Below, piece by piece: positions 53,605 through 61,370 of a stretch of DNA of 64,000 nucleotides. Position numbers and translations under genes: made by a program. Below the pieces are notes generated by a model that was given only the letters and a program-made list of their open reading frames with translations, was not told where the DNA came from and made no database searches. Within the stretch, counting starts at the first letter, position 1. Each line of letters begins with the position of its first letter. Source of the DNA: Tolypothrix sp. PCC 7712 (GTDB lineage: Bacteria > Cyanobacteriota > Cyanobacteriia > Cyanobacteriales > Nostocaceae). The DNA is taken from contig NZ_CP063785.1 in NCBI RefSeq assembly GCF_025860405.1, positions 868,001 to 932,000 of the forward strand, given 5' to 3'.

Positions 53605-54333
53605 ATGACCTATTGCCTCAGAATTGCTGATATGCCTGAGACTGAACGTCCACGTGAACGTTTAATGGCTCATGGCCCCAAAGTTTTAGCTACTGCTGAA
53701 TTGATTGCAATTTTGCTAGGTACTGGTCAAGGGCCAGGAAAATTATCGGCTGTGGGTTTGGGACAATATATTTTGAGCGAATTAGGCAAACATCAGCGTG
53801 ACCCTTTGGCAGTTCTAAGAGAAGTTACCCCAGCAGAGTTAATGCAAATTCCTGGGATTGGGCCAGCCAAGGCGACTACTATCTTAGCGGCGATTGAATT
53901 AGGGAAACGCGCTTTTCAAACCAGACCAGAAGGGGAAACTATTGATAGTCCATTAGCCGCAGCCGCAGCTTTGAGCCAAAATTTAATGTGGCAATCACAA
54001 GAACGGTTTGCGGTGTTGCTGTTAGATGTCAAGAATCGCTTGCTGGGAACCCAAGTCATTACCATTGGTACAGCTACAGAAACCTTAGCTTCCCCCCGCG
54101 AAATTTTTCGAGAAGTAATTCGCCAGGGTGCAACGCGGGTAATCGTCGCCCATAATCATCCATCTGGGAGCCTGGAACCAAGCCAAGAAGATATTGAACT
54201 GACGCGTCAATTGTTATCAGGAGCAAATTTTTTAGGTATTCCCCTGCTGGATCATCTCATTTTAGGCAATGGTAACCACCAAAGTTTGCGAGAAATTACA
54301 ACTTTATGGGATGAATATCCGCAAGGGGATTAG
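53605..54333 (+). CDS. radC: RadC family JAB/MPN protein
   Basis: A 242-residue RadC protein. The N-terminal helix-hairpin-helix ([20 protein letters not shown]) suggests DNA contact, and the C-terminal JAB/MPN metalloprotease-like domain has the zinc motif [14 protein letters not shown], with both His, the Ser and the Asp all present. The historical DNA-repair name comes from E. coli radC, whose repair role has been withdrawn; the true function remains unknown, although homologues are common in mobile-element and natural-transformation contexts. The length matches the family. A MITE-like element ends about 40 bases upstream, so the promoter may be partly in that repeat. Confidence 0.93.
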   Translation: MTYCLRIADMPETERPRERLMAHGPKVLATAELIAILLGTGQGPGKLSAVGLGQYILSELGKHQRDPLAVLREVTPAELMQIPGIGPAKATTILAAIELGKRAFQTRPEGETIDSPLAAAAALSQNLMWQSQERFAVLLLDVKNRLLGTQVITIGTATETLASPREIFREVIRQGATRVIVAHNHPSGSLEPSQEDIELTRQLLSGANFLGIPLLDHLILGNGNHQSLREITTLWDEYPQGD

Positions 54334-54440
54334 GATTGGGCATGGGGCATGGGGCATGGGGCATTGGGTAATTGGTAATTGGATTTGCCGTTTATTCTTT
54401 CCCCCTTCCCCCTTCCCCCTTCCCCTTTCCCCCTTCCCCC
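54334..54440. repeat. GGGGCAT and CCCCTTC short repeats
   Basis: Three to four copies of GGGGCAT follow the radC stop, then a TTCCCCC-rich tract up to the leuD stop codon. The same GGGCAT unit is used at the start of the NIL-ferredoxin gene. Confidence 0.7.
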
Positions 54441-55037
54441 TTAATATCCCCAAGCTACATAGGATAATTTTGCCGCAGTGGCGCGAACTTGATTGGCATT
54501 GGCTACTAATTGACCGCAAGCATCCCAAGTGCCGGAGACGAAGGTGCTTCTTGTGCCTTCACCGATAGATATTGGGGTGGTGTAATCGTCAACTTGGACT
54601 TGCAAGCTTTCTAGATTGATGGTGACAGATGCTTGGGGATTGGTTGTTACTAGTTCTTGCAGCTTTTTAATGGTGGCGCTATCAGCAGTGACGCAAGGTA
54701 TACCCATTGCGACGCAGTTACCGAAAAAGATTTCTGCGAAGCTTTCACCAATTAAGGCTTTAATGCCCCATTTTGCTAGGGCTTGGGGTGCGTGTTCTCT
54801 TGAGGAACCACAGCCAAAGTTGCGGTTAACTATTAAAATGTTCGCCCCTTGATATTGTGGTAAATCAAAGGGATGCTCACCTTTTAGTGCTGTGCGGTCA
54901 TCGATAAATGCACCTTCACCTAAGCCGTCAAAGGTGATGGCTTTTAAATAGCGGGCGGGAATGATGCGATCGGTATCTATATCATTACCTATTAAAGGTA
55001 CGCCACGACCGGAGACTTGTTTTACTTCACTAACCAT
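54441..55037 (-). CDS. leuD: 3-isopropylmalate dehydratase small subunit
   Basis: LeuD is the swivel subunit of isopropylmalate isomerase, which with LeuC interconverts 2- and 3-isopropylmalate in leucine synthesis. Typical motifs are the start [20 protein letters not shown], the substrate-loop [19 protein letters not shown] and GIPCVT. At 198 residues the length is normal. leuC lies upstream on the same strand, but 223 bases separate the genes and an inverted-repeat element occupies part of this gap, so the operon is either read through a hairpin or has been split. Confidence 0.94.
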   Translation of the reverse strand: MVSEVKQVSGRGVPLIGNDIDTDRIIPARYLKAITFDGLGEGAFIDDRTALKGEHPFDLPQYQGANILIVNRNFGCGSSREHAPQALAKWGIKALIGESFAEIFFGNCVAMGIPCVTADSATIKKLQELVTTNPQASVTINLESLQVQVDDYTTPISIGEGTRSTFVSGTWDACGQLVANANQVRATAAKLSYVAWGY

Positions 55038-55124
55038 AAATTTTTAGGAAAAACGAACCGCGAAGGACACAAAGAACGCAAAGGAAGAATTGAGAGAGAG
55101 TTTTGCTGTAGTGACGTGTCTAGA

Positions 55125-55226
55125 CTAAAATAGTGCATTATTCAAACTCTTGTGGGATGGGCATCTTGCCCGTCCTGGGCGGACAAGATGTCCACCCCAC
55201 AAGAAAATTATATTGCCACATTTTAG
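55125..55226. repeat. Family B inverted-repeat element between leuC and leuD
   Basis: Outer ends CTAAAATAGTGCA and a complementary TGCCACATTTTAG bracket a hairpin (55149-55203) with arms CTTGTGGGATGGGCATCTTG and CAAGATGTCCACCCCACAAG. A closely similar copy is at 58675-58775; a variant hairpin is at 41094-41149. Confidence 0.8.
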
Positions 55227-55260
55227 CCTTGTCGCACCCTACATATTGTTGAGAGTTTGG

Positions 55261-56664
55261 TTACAGCAACTCGCGCACGTCGGCGACTTCGCCTTTAATT
55301 GCCGCAGTTGCCACCATTGCGGGACTCATGAGTAATGTGCGACCGGAGGCGGAACCTTGTCTACCTTTAAAGTTGCGGTTGGAGGAGGAGGCGCTGATTT
55401 GTCTTCCCTGTAATTTATCTGGGTTCATGGCGAGGCACATGGAACAGCCTGGTTCGCGCCATTCAAAGCCGGCGGACTCGAAGATTTTGTCTAATCCTTC
55501 GGCTTCGGCTTCTTTTTTGACTCTTTCGGAACCTGGGACGACGAAAGCTTTCACTCCCTCGGCTACATAGCGACCTTGGGCAATTTTCGCGGCTTCTCGT
55601 AAGTCGCTGATTCTGCCGTTGGTGCAACTACCAATAAAGCAGACATCTACTTTAGTGCCTTTAATAGGCTGACCGGGAAATAAATCCATGTAGCTGTAAG
55701 CTTCTTCGGCAATAAATCTGTCTTCTTCCAGTAGTTCTTCGGGTTTGGGGATGAGTTGGTTAACACCGATACCTTGACCGGGGGTAATTCCCCAGGTAAC
55801 TGTAGGGGGAATATCGGCGGCGTTGAAGACTACAACATCGTCATATTCGGCATCAGCATCACTCTTGATGGATTCCCACCAAGCAAGGGCTTTGTCCCAA
55901 TCGGCACCTTTGGGGGCGAAGTCTCTACCCTTAAGGTAATCGTAGGTGACTTGGTCGGGGTTGACGTAACCACATCGAGCCCCGCCTTCGATCGCCATGT
56001 TGCAGACGGTCATCCTCTCTTCCATGTTCATTTGCTCAAAGGTTGTACCTGCGTATTCGTAGGCGTAACCAACACCACCTTTCACGCCGAGGGTGCGAAT
56101 AATATGCAGAATGACATCTTTGGCGTAAACACCGGGGTTGAGAGTACCGTTAACCTCGATTTTGCGGACTTTTAATTTTGAAAGGGCGAGGGTTTGGGAA
56201 GCCAAAACATCACGGACTTGGCTAGTACCAATCCCAAAGGCGATCGCACCAAAGGCACCATGACTAGATGTATGGCTATCGCCGCAAGCGATGGTCATTC
56301 CTGGCTGGGTTAGTCCTTGTTCTGGGGCGATGACGTGGACAATTCCTTGACTGCCAGAACCAATATTGTAAAATCTAATGTTATTTTCTTGACAATTTTG
56401 CTCTAGTGCTCGAATCATTTCCTCTGCCATCGTATCGACAAAGGGACGAGCTTGATTATCAGTAGGTACTATATGATCTACTGTGGCAACAGTGCGATCG
56501 CTAAATAATACTTTTAAACCTCGTTCCCGTAACATTGCAAAGGCCTGGGGACTGGTGACTTCATGGATGAGGTGAAGCCCGATAAATAGTTGTGTTAGCC
56601 CTGAAGGCAGTGTCCCAACAGTATGTAAGTCCCAAACTTTATCGAACAGGGTACCTTTACTCAT
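55261..56664 (-). CDS. leuC: 3-isopropylmalate dehydratase large subunit
   Basis: LeuC is the aconitase-type large subunit with a 4Fe-4S cluster. The 467-residue protein has [18 protein letters not shown] at the start, the active-site [20 protein letters not shown] region (preceded by ACGD), [11 protein letters not shown], the first cluster cysteine in [16 protein letters not shown] and the other two in [13 protein letters not shown], and [15 protein letters not shown]. All three cluster cysteines are present and the length is usual. It is followed by leuD on the same strand. The upstream 620-base spacer contains several dispersed repeats. Confidence 0.95.
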   Translation of the reverse strand: MSKGTLFDKVWDLHTVGTLPSGLTQLFIGLHLIHEVTSPQAFAMLRERGLKVLFSDRTVATVDHIVPTDNQARPFVDTMAEEMIRALEQNCQENNIRFYNIGSGSQGIVHVIAPEQGLTQPGMTIACGDSHTSSHGAFGAIAFGIGTSQVRDVLASQTLALSKLKVRKIEVNGTLNPGVYAKDVILHIIRTLGVKGGVGYAYEYAGTTFEQMNMEERMTVCNMAIEGGARCGYVNPDQVTYDYLKGRDFAPKGADWDKALAWWESIKSDADAEYDDVVVFNAADIPPTVTWGITPGQGIGVNQLIPKPEELLEEDRFIAEEAYSYMDLFPGQPIKGTKVDVCFIGSCTNGRISDLREAAKIAQGRYVAEGVKAFVVPGSERVKKEAEAEGLDKIFESAGFEWREPGCSMCLAMNPDKLQGRQISASSSNRNFKGRQGSASGRTLLMSPAMVATAAIKGEVADVRELL

Positions 56665-57288
56665 ATTAATAGTTAGTTCACGAGTCAGAGTTTTTATAGT
56701 ATCAAAAAATTGTCGGGCTTTTGCTATGTGAATTGCTTGATTTTAAGTTAGCAATATCAAAAATCACAGGGGAATAGGGTTTAGTTAAGATCATTAGCGA
56801 TTGATTTGTCGCTTGTTAAAAAAGCCGGCTCAATTGGGGGATTCTCCCCCAAACCCCCGATTGGGTGACGGTTGCGTCCCCCAAACCCCCTCCAAAAATA
56901 TTGTTCGGTTTTTTGTTGAGTATCTATAGTAATCCTATTTAATTAGGATTTACGCAAGTAAAATTTGTCATTGCGACCGGGATTGCCACGCTACGCTCGC
57001 AACAGGCTCCTTGTAGGGAAGCAATCCCATAATTTTAGGCGATTACGTTGCTACCCTTGTAAGGGACTTCCAAGTAAAAAAATATTCCATTGCTCTTGTT
57101 CACAGTCAACAGTCAACAGTCAACAGTCAACAGTCAACACTCAACACTCAACAGCGACTTCCTTTAACCCTATTTATCTGTTTGTAAAACTAAAATACTC
57201 CGAAATCAACGCTTAAATTACTGTAAATAACTGTATTCTTGCTATCAAGGATATCTGGCACATATAAGATAAATAAATTACTAGCTTT
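56665..57288. other. Repeat-filled divergent spacer upstream of leuC
   Basis: It separates leuC (minus) from the AAA gene (plus). It holds a family C hairpin repeat (56818-56910), a degenerate family D repeat (56968-57030), one end of the AGGGACTTCC element (57061-57093) and about six CAGTCAA heptamers (57100-57155). No gene is seen; the frame at 56965-57216 is repeat sequence. Confidence 0.6.
56818..56910. repeat. G/C-rich repeat family C, copy 1
   Basis: Contains TTGGGGGATTCTCCCCCAA (a hairpin), ACCCCCGATTGGGTGACGG, and TTGCGTCCCCCAAACCCCCT. An inverted copy with an internal extra hairpin is found at 60545-60664. Confidence 0.75.
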
Positions 57289-58647
57289 ATGTCCATAGAT
57301 TTACTTGCTTTTTTTCAAGCTACCGACCCCAGCCGCACTTTGTTTATAAATAATGCAGTTGATGCCAAGTATTATATAGACTTTTCTGAAGTGCGGGGTG
57401 GTGATATTATTAACCGACTGCAACAGAAAATTACATTTTTTAAGCCGAATGACCCTACTTGTACTTTATTTACTGGGCATATTGGTTGTGGTAAATCGAC
57501 GGAGTTATTAAGGTTACAGGCGGAACTGGAAAAGCAAGGCTTTCATGTGGTGTATTTTGAGTCTAGCGAAGACTTGGAAATGACTGATGTGGATATTGCT
57601 GATGTATTGTTAGCGATCGCTCGCCGTGTAAGTCAAAGTCTGGATAAAATTACACTGGCGGAAACCAGCAAACTCAATGAATTGCTACAAGGTGCTTGGA
57701 AGGTCTTAAACTCCGAGGTGACGGGAGTGAAGCTGAAAGTTCCCAATCTTGGGGATGTGGGTTACTCGGCGGAAAAAGAGAAAGTTTCCTTAGCTTTTGG
57801 AATTGGCGAAATTACCACCAAAACTAGGAACGACCCCAACCTGCGGGAAAAACTCAATCAATATTTAGGGCCGCAGAAAACCCAATTACTTGAAGCCATT
57901 AACCGCGAACTTTTAGAACCTGCGATCGCTAAACTCAAGCAGCAAGGTAAAAAAGGTTTAGTGGTAATTGTCGATAACCTCGACCGCATCGATAACCGCG
58001 TCAAATCTTGGGGTCGTCCACAACAGGAATATCTGTTTGTGGATCAGGGGGAGTTTATGACCAAGCTAAATTGTCATTTAGTTTATACAATGCCCCTATC
58101 GCTGAAATTTTCCAATGATTATGGTACCTTAACCCAGCGATTCCCCGAAGACCCGAAAGTTTTGCCGATGGTTCCCGTACAGTGGCCTGATGGTAAAGTC
58201 CACGAACAGGGAATAACACTTTTGCAGCAGATGGTGTTAGCAAGAGCCTTTCCTAATGTACCAGCAGCAGAACGCCTCGATCATATTACAGAAATTTTTG
58301 ACAGTGCTAGCACCTTAGACCGCTTATGTTACATGAGTGGTGGTCATGTGCGCGACTTATTGCGGTTGCTGAACACCTGGATTATGGAAGAAATGACCCT
58401 TCCCCTTTCTCGCGACACCTTAGAACAGGTAATTCGTTCACGGCGTAATGAAATGACTATGCCAATTTCTGATGAAGAATGGCAATTATTGCGTCACGTC
58501 AAGCAGAGAAAGAAAGTCAGCGATGACCAAGGATATCAAAAACTGATTCGCAGTCGCTTTGTTTTTGAATATCGCGATCGCGGCGAGTCTTGGTTTGATG
58601 TCAACCCCATTTTAATTGAAGCCAGGGAGTTAGAGTCTTCTAATTAA
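57289..58647 (+). CDS. P-loop AAA-type ATPase, function unknown
   Basis: A 452-residue soluble ATPase. Walker A is GHIGCGKST (63-71), Walker B VVIVDNLDRI near 225, and the C-terminal 100 residues look like a winged-helix-type domain (GGHVRDLLRLLNTWIMEEMT, then ISDEEWQLLRHVKQRKKV). The N-terminal region and the DNLDR acidic strand resemble STAND- or KAP-like switches, and the overall plan recalls Orc/Cdc6-related or conflict-system ATPases. I cannot name the family with confidence. No sensor or effector domain is fused and the immediate neighbours are leuC, on the other side of a repeat-filled gap, and an unrelated helical protein, so no partner is evident. Confidence 0.8.
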   Translation: MSIDLLAFFQATDPSRTLFINNAVDAKYYIDFSEVRGGDIINRLQQKITFFKPNDPTCTLFTGHIGCGKSTELLRLQAELEKQGFHVVYFESSEDLEMTDVDIADVLLAIARRVSQSLDKITLAETSKLNELLQGAWKVLNSEVTGVKLKVPNLGDVGYSAEKEKVSLAFGIGEITTKTRNDPNLREKLNQYLGPQKTQLLEAINRELLEPAIAKLKQQGKKGLVVIVDNLDRIDNRVKSWGRPQQEYLFVDQGEFMTKLNCHLVYTMPLSLKFSNDYGTLTQRFPEDPKVLPMVPVQWPDGKVHEQGITLLQQMVLARAFPNVPAAERLDHITEIFDSASTLDRLCYMSGGHVRDLLRLLNTWIMEEMTLPLSRDTLEQVIRSRRNEMTMPISDEEWQLLRHVKQRKKVSDDQGYQKLIRSRFVFEYRDRGESWFDVNPILIEARELESSN

Positions 58648-58989
58648 GTGAATGATTGTAGTGGACTGACACACCAAAAATAGTGCATGAAAAAAACTCT
58701 TGTGGGATGGGCATCTTGCCCGTCCGGGGCGGACAAGATGTCCACCCCACAAGAAAAATTATTGCACTATTTTAGCCTTGCCACGCCACTACGAAATGAC
58801 AAATGACAAAGAACAAATGACTAATGACAAAATAAACAATAATCGCTCTCTAGAACATAAATTTTTATATAATTAATCATTGCCAATCCTTGCTAACACA
58901 TAAATTATGCGTAAGGGTACAAGAATTTTGTACCCCTAACCATTTATGGCTTGTTCACGAATTTGTCTGGCGGCTTGCGTAATTACGAA
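58648..58989. other. Spacer with family B repeat copy and heptamers
   Basis: It holds the family B element at 58675-58775 and imperfect AAATGAC heptamers at 58795-58832. No gene is seen. Confidence 0.5.
58675..58775. repeat. Family B inverted-repeat element, 3' of the AAA gene
   Basis: Same plan as the copy at 55125: outer AAAATAGTGCA and TTGCACTATTTTAG, inner hairpin 58699-58753 with arms CTTGTGGGATGGGCATCTTG and CAAGATGTCCACCCCACAAG. The two copies are nearly identical in the hairpin. Confidence 0.8.
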
Positions 58990-59352
58990 TTACGCAGTAG
59001 GCACAGCTACATTTTGACGCACAACACGTTTGCGATCGCCTTTCCTCGTACCCCCAGCCATCTGATATTCATGGCTATTGCTGCCAAATTTATAGGCAAT
59101 ACCACGCAAAATGTTCTCAGAATAATCGGCTAAATCTTTTTCATTCTCTACAATTTGGGTTAATAAGTTATCGATAGTAGAGAGAGTTCGATTATACACT
59201 TTTAAAGATTCGCGCAGGTTTTGGATTTTTTCAGTATAACCTTGGACTGTTAATCCTTCTCCTACATCTAAGCTGGAATTAATAGATTCAATACTAGCTA
59301 AACGTTGTTCAGCGTTGCTAAGAATACGTGAAGTACGTTTTCTTCTCACCAT
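58990..59352 (-). CDS. Hypothetical conserved helical protein, about 120 residues
   Basis: A small, basic, helical protein that I recognise only as a type found in cyanobacteria. It begins MVRRKRTSRILSNAEQRLAS (I prefer ATG 59352 over 59361) and is mainly one long helix pair (EKIQNLRESLKVYNRTLSTI, DNLLTQIVENEKDLADYSEN), then a conserved-looking C-terminal IAYKFGSNSHEYQMAGGTRK. The GGTRK tail with flanking basic residues suggests nucleic-acid or protein contacts, but no function is known. The upstream region is AT-rich and the downstream side carries a family B repeat. Confidence 0.65.
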   Translation of the reverse strand: MVRRKRTSRILSNAEQRLASIESINSSLDVGEGLTVQGYTEKIQNLRESLKVYNRTLSTIDNLLTQIVENEKDLADYSENILRGIAYKFGSNSHEYQMAGGTRKGDRKRVVRQNVAVPTA

Positions 59353-59557
59353 AGTTGGCACCCTATTACAAAATTTTTCATAAATCTATAGTGGACAATT
59401 ATTTAAAAATTTGTCCTACGTGAAATTGTTGATTTTTTGTCAAAAATTCTAAATATCAGTAATTTATCTGAATTCCTCATGACAAAAGTCTCAAATCAGG
59501 TAATTTCTACTATTTAAATTTGTTGGTAAATTTCAGAGTAAAAATCTGTTTATCCTC

Positions 59558-59850
59558 ATGTTAAAGCGGAAGCTTCTACAACTTGCGCGTAACACCGAAA
59601 CGTTAAAGCTGAAGCTTCTACAACTTGCGCGTAATACCGAAATGTTAAAGCGGAAGCTTCTACAACTTGCGCGTAATACCGAAACGTTAAAGCTGAAGCT
59701 TCTACAACTTGCGCGTAACACGGAAACGTTAAAGCTGAAGCTTCTACAACTTGCGCGTAATACCGAAATGTTAAAGCTGAAGCTTCTACAACTTGCGCGT
59801 AATACCGAAACGTTAAAGCTGAAACTTCTACAGGGAAAGCGGAAGTTGCT
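59558..59850. repeat. 42-bp minisatellite, about six copies
   Basis: Tandem units of 42 bases (for example AAGCTTCTACAACTTGCGCG and then TAATACCGAAACGTTAAAGC plus two bases), six nearly identical and a decayed end. The plus strand has no stop from ATG 59558 to 59881, giving a 14-residue repeat LKLKLLQLARNTET; the minus strand is open as well. Coding status is undecided; I list it as a repeat. Confidence 0.9.
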
Positions 59851-60089
59851 ACAGAGAAAGCGTAACTTATTTATGAAGTAGGGTGTCCTGCGGCTATTAA
59901 AGGATGTGGAACTTAGAGACAATAAAATTTAGCCGTAACGCACCGCCGCATAGATGGTGCGTTAGGCGCTAAATTATACCAAATCAAATAATATTCTAGA
60001 TGGCACGCCGTGCCCAGTGGAGTCAACTTAACGTGAAACCCGCTTTGTTGCAAGGTTTCGCCCTCACCCCCAGCCCCTCTCCCACCAGG

Positions 60090-60344
60090 CTACGGTGTAC
60101 ACACAAGTGGTAGCTGTAAGGGTTTCAGGCGTTATAGACCCCTTAAATTGTCATTACGAGCGCAGCGATAGCGGAGCGAAGTAATCGCATAATCCCGTAG
60201 TTTTTGCGATTGCTTCGTCGTTCCTCCTCTCTACGAGACGCTACGCGAACGCAATGACAGGCTTCGGGAGCGTTCCAACAGCCCAGAGTTAAAGGGCAAA
60301 ACCAAGCTTCAGGTGGAATTTCAAGACTTCTGTGTACACCGTAG
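60090..60344. mobile_element. 255-bp MITE with 9-bp target duplication
   Basis: Terminal inverted repeats CTACGGTGTACACA and its complement (perfect over 14 bases, 18 of 19 if extended) flank a noncoding interior. The nonamer CCCACCAGG occurs immediately on both sides (60081-60089 and 60345-60353), as expected for a target-site duplication. Without the insert and one nonamer the flanks rejoin into a hairpin, CCCCTCTC / GAGAGGGG. A family D repeat (60150-60258) sits inside. Confidence 0.8.
60150..60258. repeat. GTCATTGCGA-type repeat, family D copy 2
   Basis: GTCATTACGAGCGCAGCG begins and CGAACGCAATGAC ends the element; GCGATTGCTTCGTCG pairs with CGGAGCGAAGTAATCGC. It carries an extra TACGAGACGCTACGCG segment compared with copy 1 and lies inside the MITE at 60090-60344. 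Confidence 0.75.
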
Positions 60345-60544
60345 CCCACCAGGAGAGGGGAGCAAGAGATTTAGTTCCCCTTCTCCCGGGGGAGAAGGGG
60401 TTAGGGGATGAGGGCACGAGGTATTTGTAGAACACGCGCCGTACATAGCTTTTAGCTTAAGTTGACACGTATGCGCCATGCCATACCCCTACAATCTGTC
60501 GCATTCTTTTTTCAAATTGGTATTACTCAACAAAAAACAGATCA

Positions 60545-60664
60545 ATCATTTTGGAGGGGGTTTGGGGGACGCAACCGTCCGAAGTTTTGTGGAAGGAAAC
60601 CTTCCCCACAAACTTCACCCAATCGGGGGTTTGGGGGAGAATCCCCCAATTCTTCTGGCTTCTT
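60545..60664. repeat. G/C-rich repeat family C, copy 2 (inverted, with nested hairpin)
   Basis: Reverse complement of the copy at 56818, but with a hairpin of about 40 bases (arms GAAGTTTTGTGGAAGG and CCTTCCCCACAAACTTC, 60581-60617) inserted between GGACGCAACCGTC and CACCCAATCGGGGG. Confidence 0.75.
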
Positions 60665-61001
60665 TAATCAGTAATACCAAATCAAATAATGTTTGCAACA
60701 CATCAATATATTCTAGAGGGCACGGCGTGCCATACCCCTACAATCTGTCGGATTCTTTTTTGAATTGGTACAAACAGTAGATATATAGTGATAAATCATA
60801 CTATACAAGTAAATAAAAATACTACTTTAAATAATCACCGCGTCCAACTAACAGCTAAGGATAAAATGCAAAATCCCTCCTCTGCTACCATTACAATCTA
60901 TCGCAGAGATGATTTTCGCATCCATATTTTAAGGCAGTCTAATTAAAGCAGTAATTTATAGCTCTTTCTACCTAAGTACACACAGCTTAATATGTTGTAA
61001 G

Positions 61002-61118
61002 ACTACTCGGTTAAGGGTTTTGAACGCAAAATTGGCTTTGGGGAAAAGGTTAAAGGTTAAGGGTTAAAGGTTTTTCTTTCCCCTTTTCCCTTTCCCCCTT
61101 CCCCCTTAACCTTTCCCC
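61002..61118. repeat. MITE-like repeat family A, worn copy 4
   Basis: ACTACTCGGTTAAGGGTTTT starts this copy and a decayed CCCTTAACCTTTCCCCGA marks the other side. The interior again contains GGGGAAAAGG and complementary pyrimidine tracts. Confidence 0.55.
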
Positions 61119-61370
61119 GACTTCTACAAGAAGTCTATTGTGTTTCGATAATCACCTGTGTTCACGACGTGGGAAAATACTTAAAAGTAACGGCATTTCT
61201 AAATTTGAGTAGGAATTGAGATGATTTACTCAAGCTAAAGGTCAATTATTTGCGCCTTGGCGGGAAACAAAATTCATCTGCTTACTCAGCAATGCCAAGT
61301 AGCTAATACTGAAAAAACCGTAGGATGGTTGATTTATTTACCAGACCTACAAAGGCTCAGAGGATGAGAG

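Larger units (their letters stand above)
59362..61370. other. Two-kilobase gene-free zone packed with repeats
   Basis: It contains the 42-bp minisatellite (59558-59850), a GGTGCGTTA hairpin (59940-59967), two AATATTCTAGA / GGCACGCCGTGCC segments, a 255-bp MITE with target duplication (60090-60344), family D and C repeats, two copies of a CCTACAATCTGTCG sequence (60486-60530, 60728-60772) and a worn family A copy (61002-61118). A 26-codon frame with ATG at 60866 (QNPSSATITIYRRDDF) is the only small coding candidate and is weak. Confidence 0.6.

Noticed and set aside
55756..56175. 139-codon frame opposite leuC
   Set aside because: It is a shadow of the strongly conserved leuC coding sequence.
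59558..59850. Possible CRISPR array at the 42-bp repeats
   Set aside because: Units are contiguous without spacers, so it is a minisatellite.
60462..60780. Overlapping frames of 70 and 100 codons
   Set aside because: Both run through family C and CCTACAATCTGTCG repeat DNA with no coding signal.
60866..60946. 26-residue frame QNPSSATITIYRRDDF
   Set aside because: An upstream AAGG exists, but the frame is too short and lies in a repeat-dominated spacer; no family recognised.
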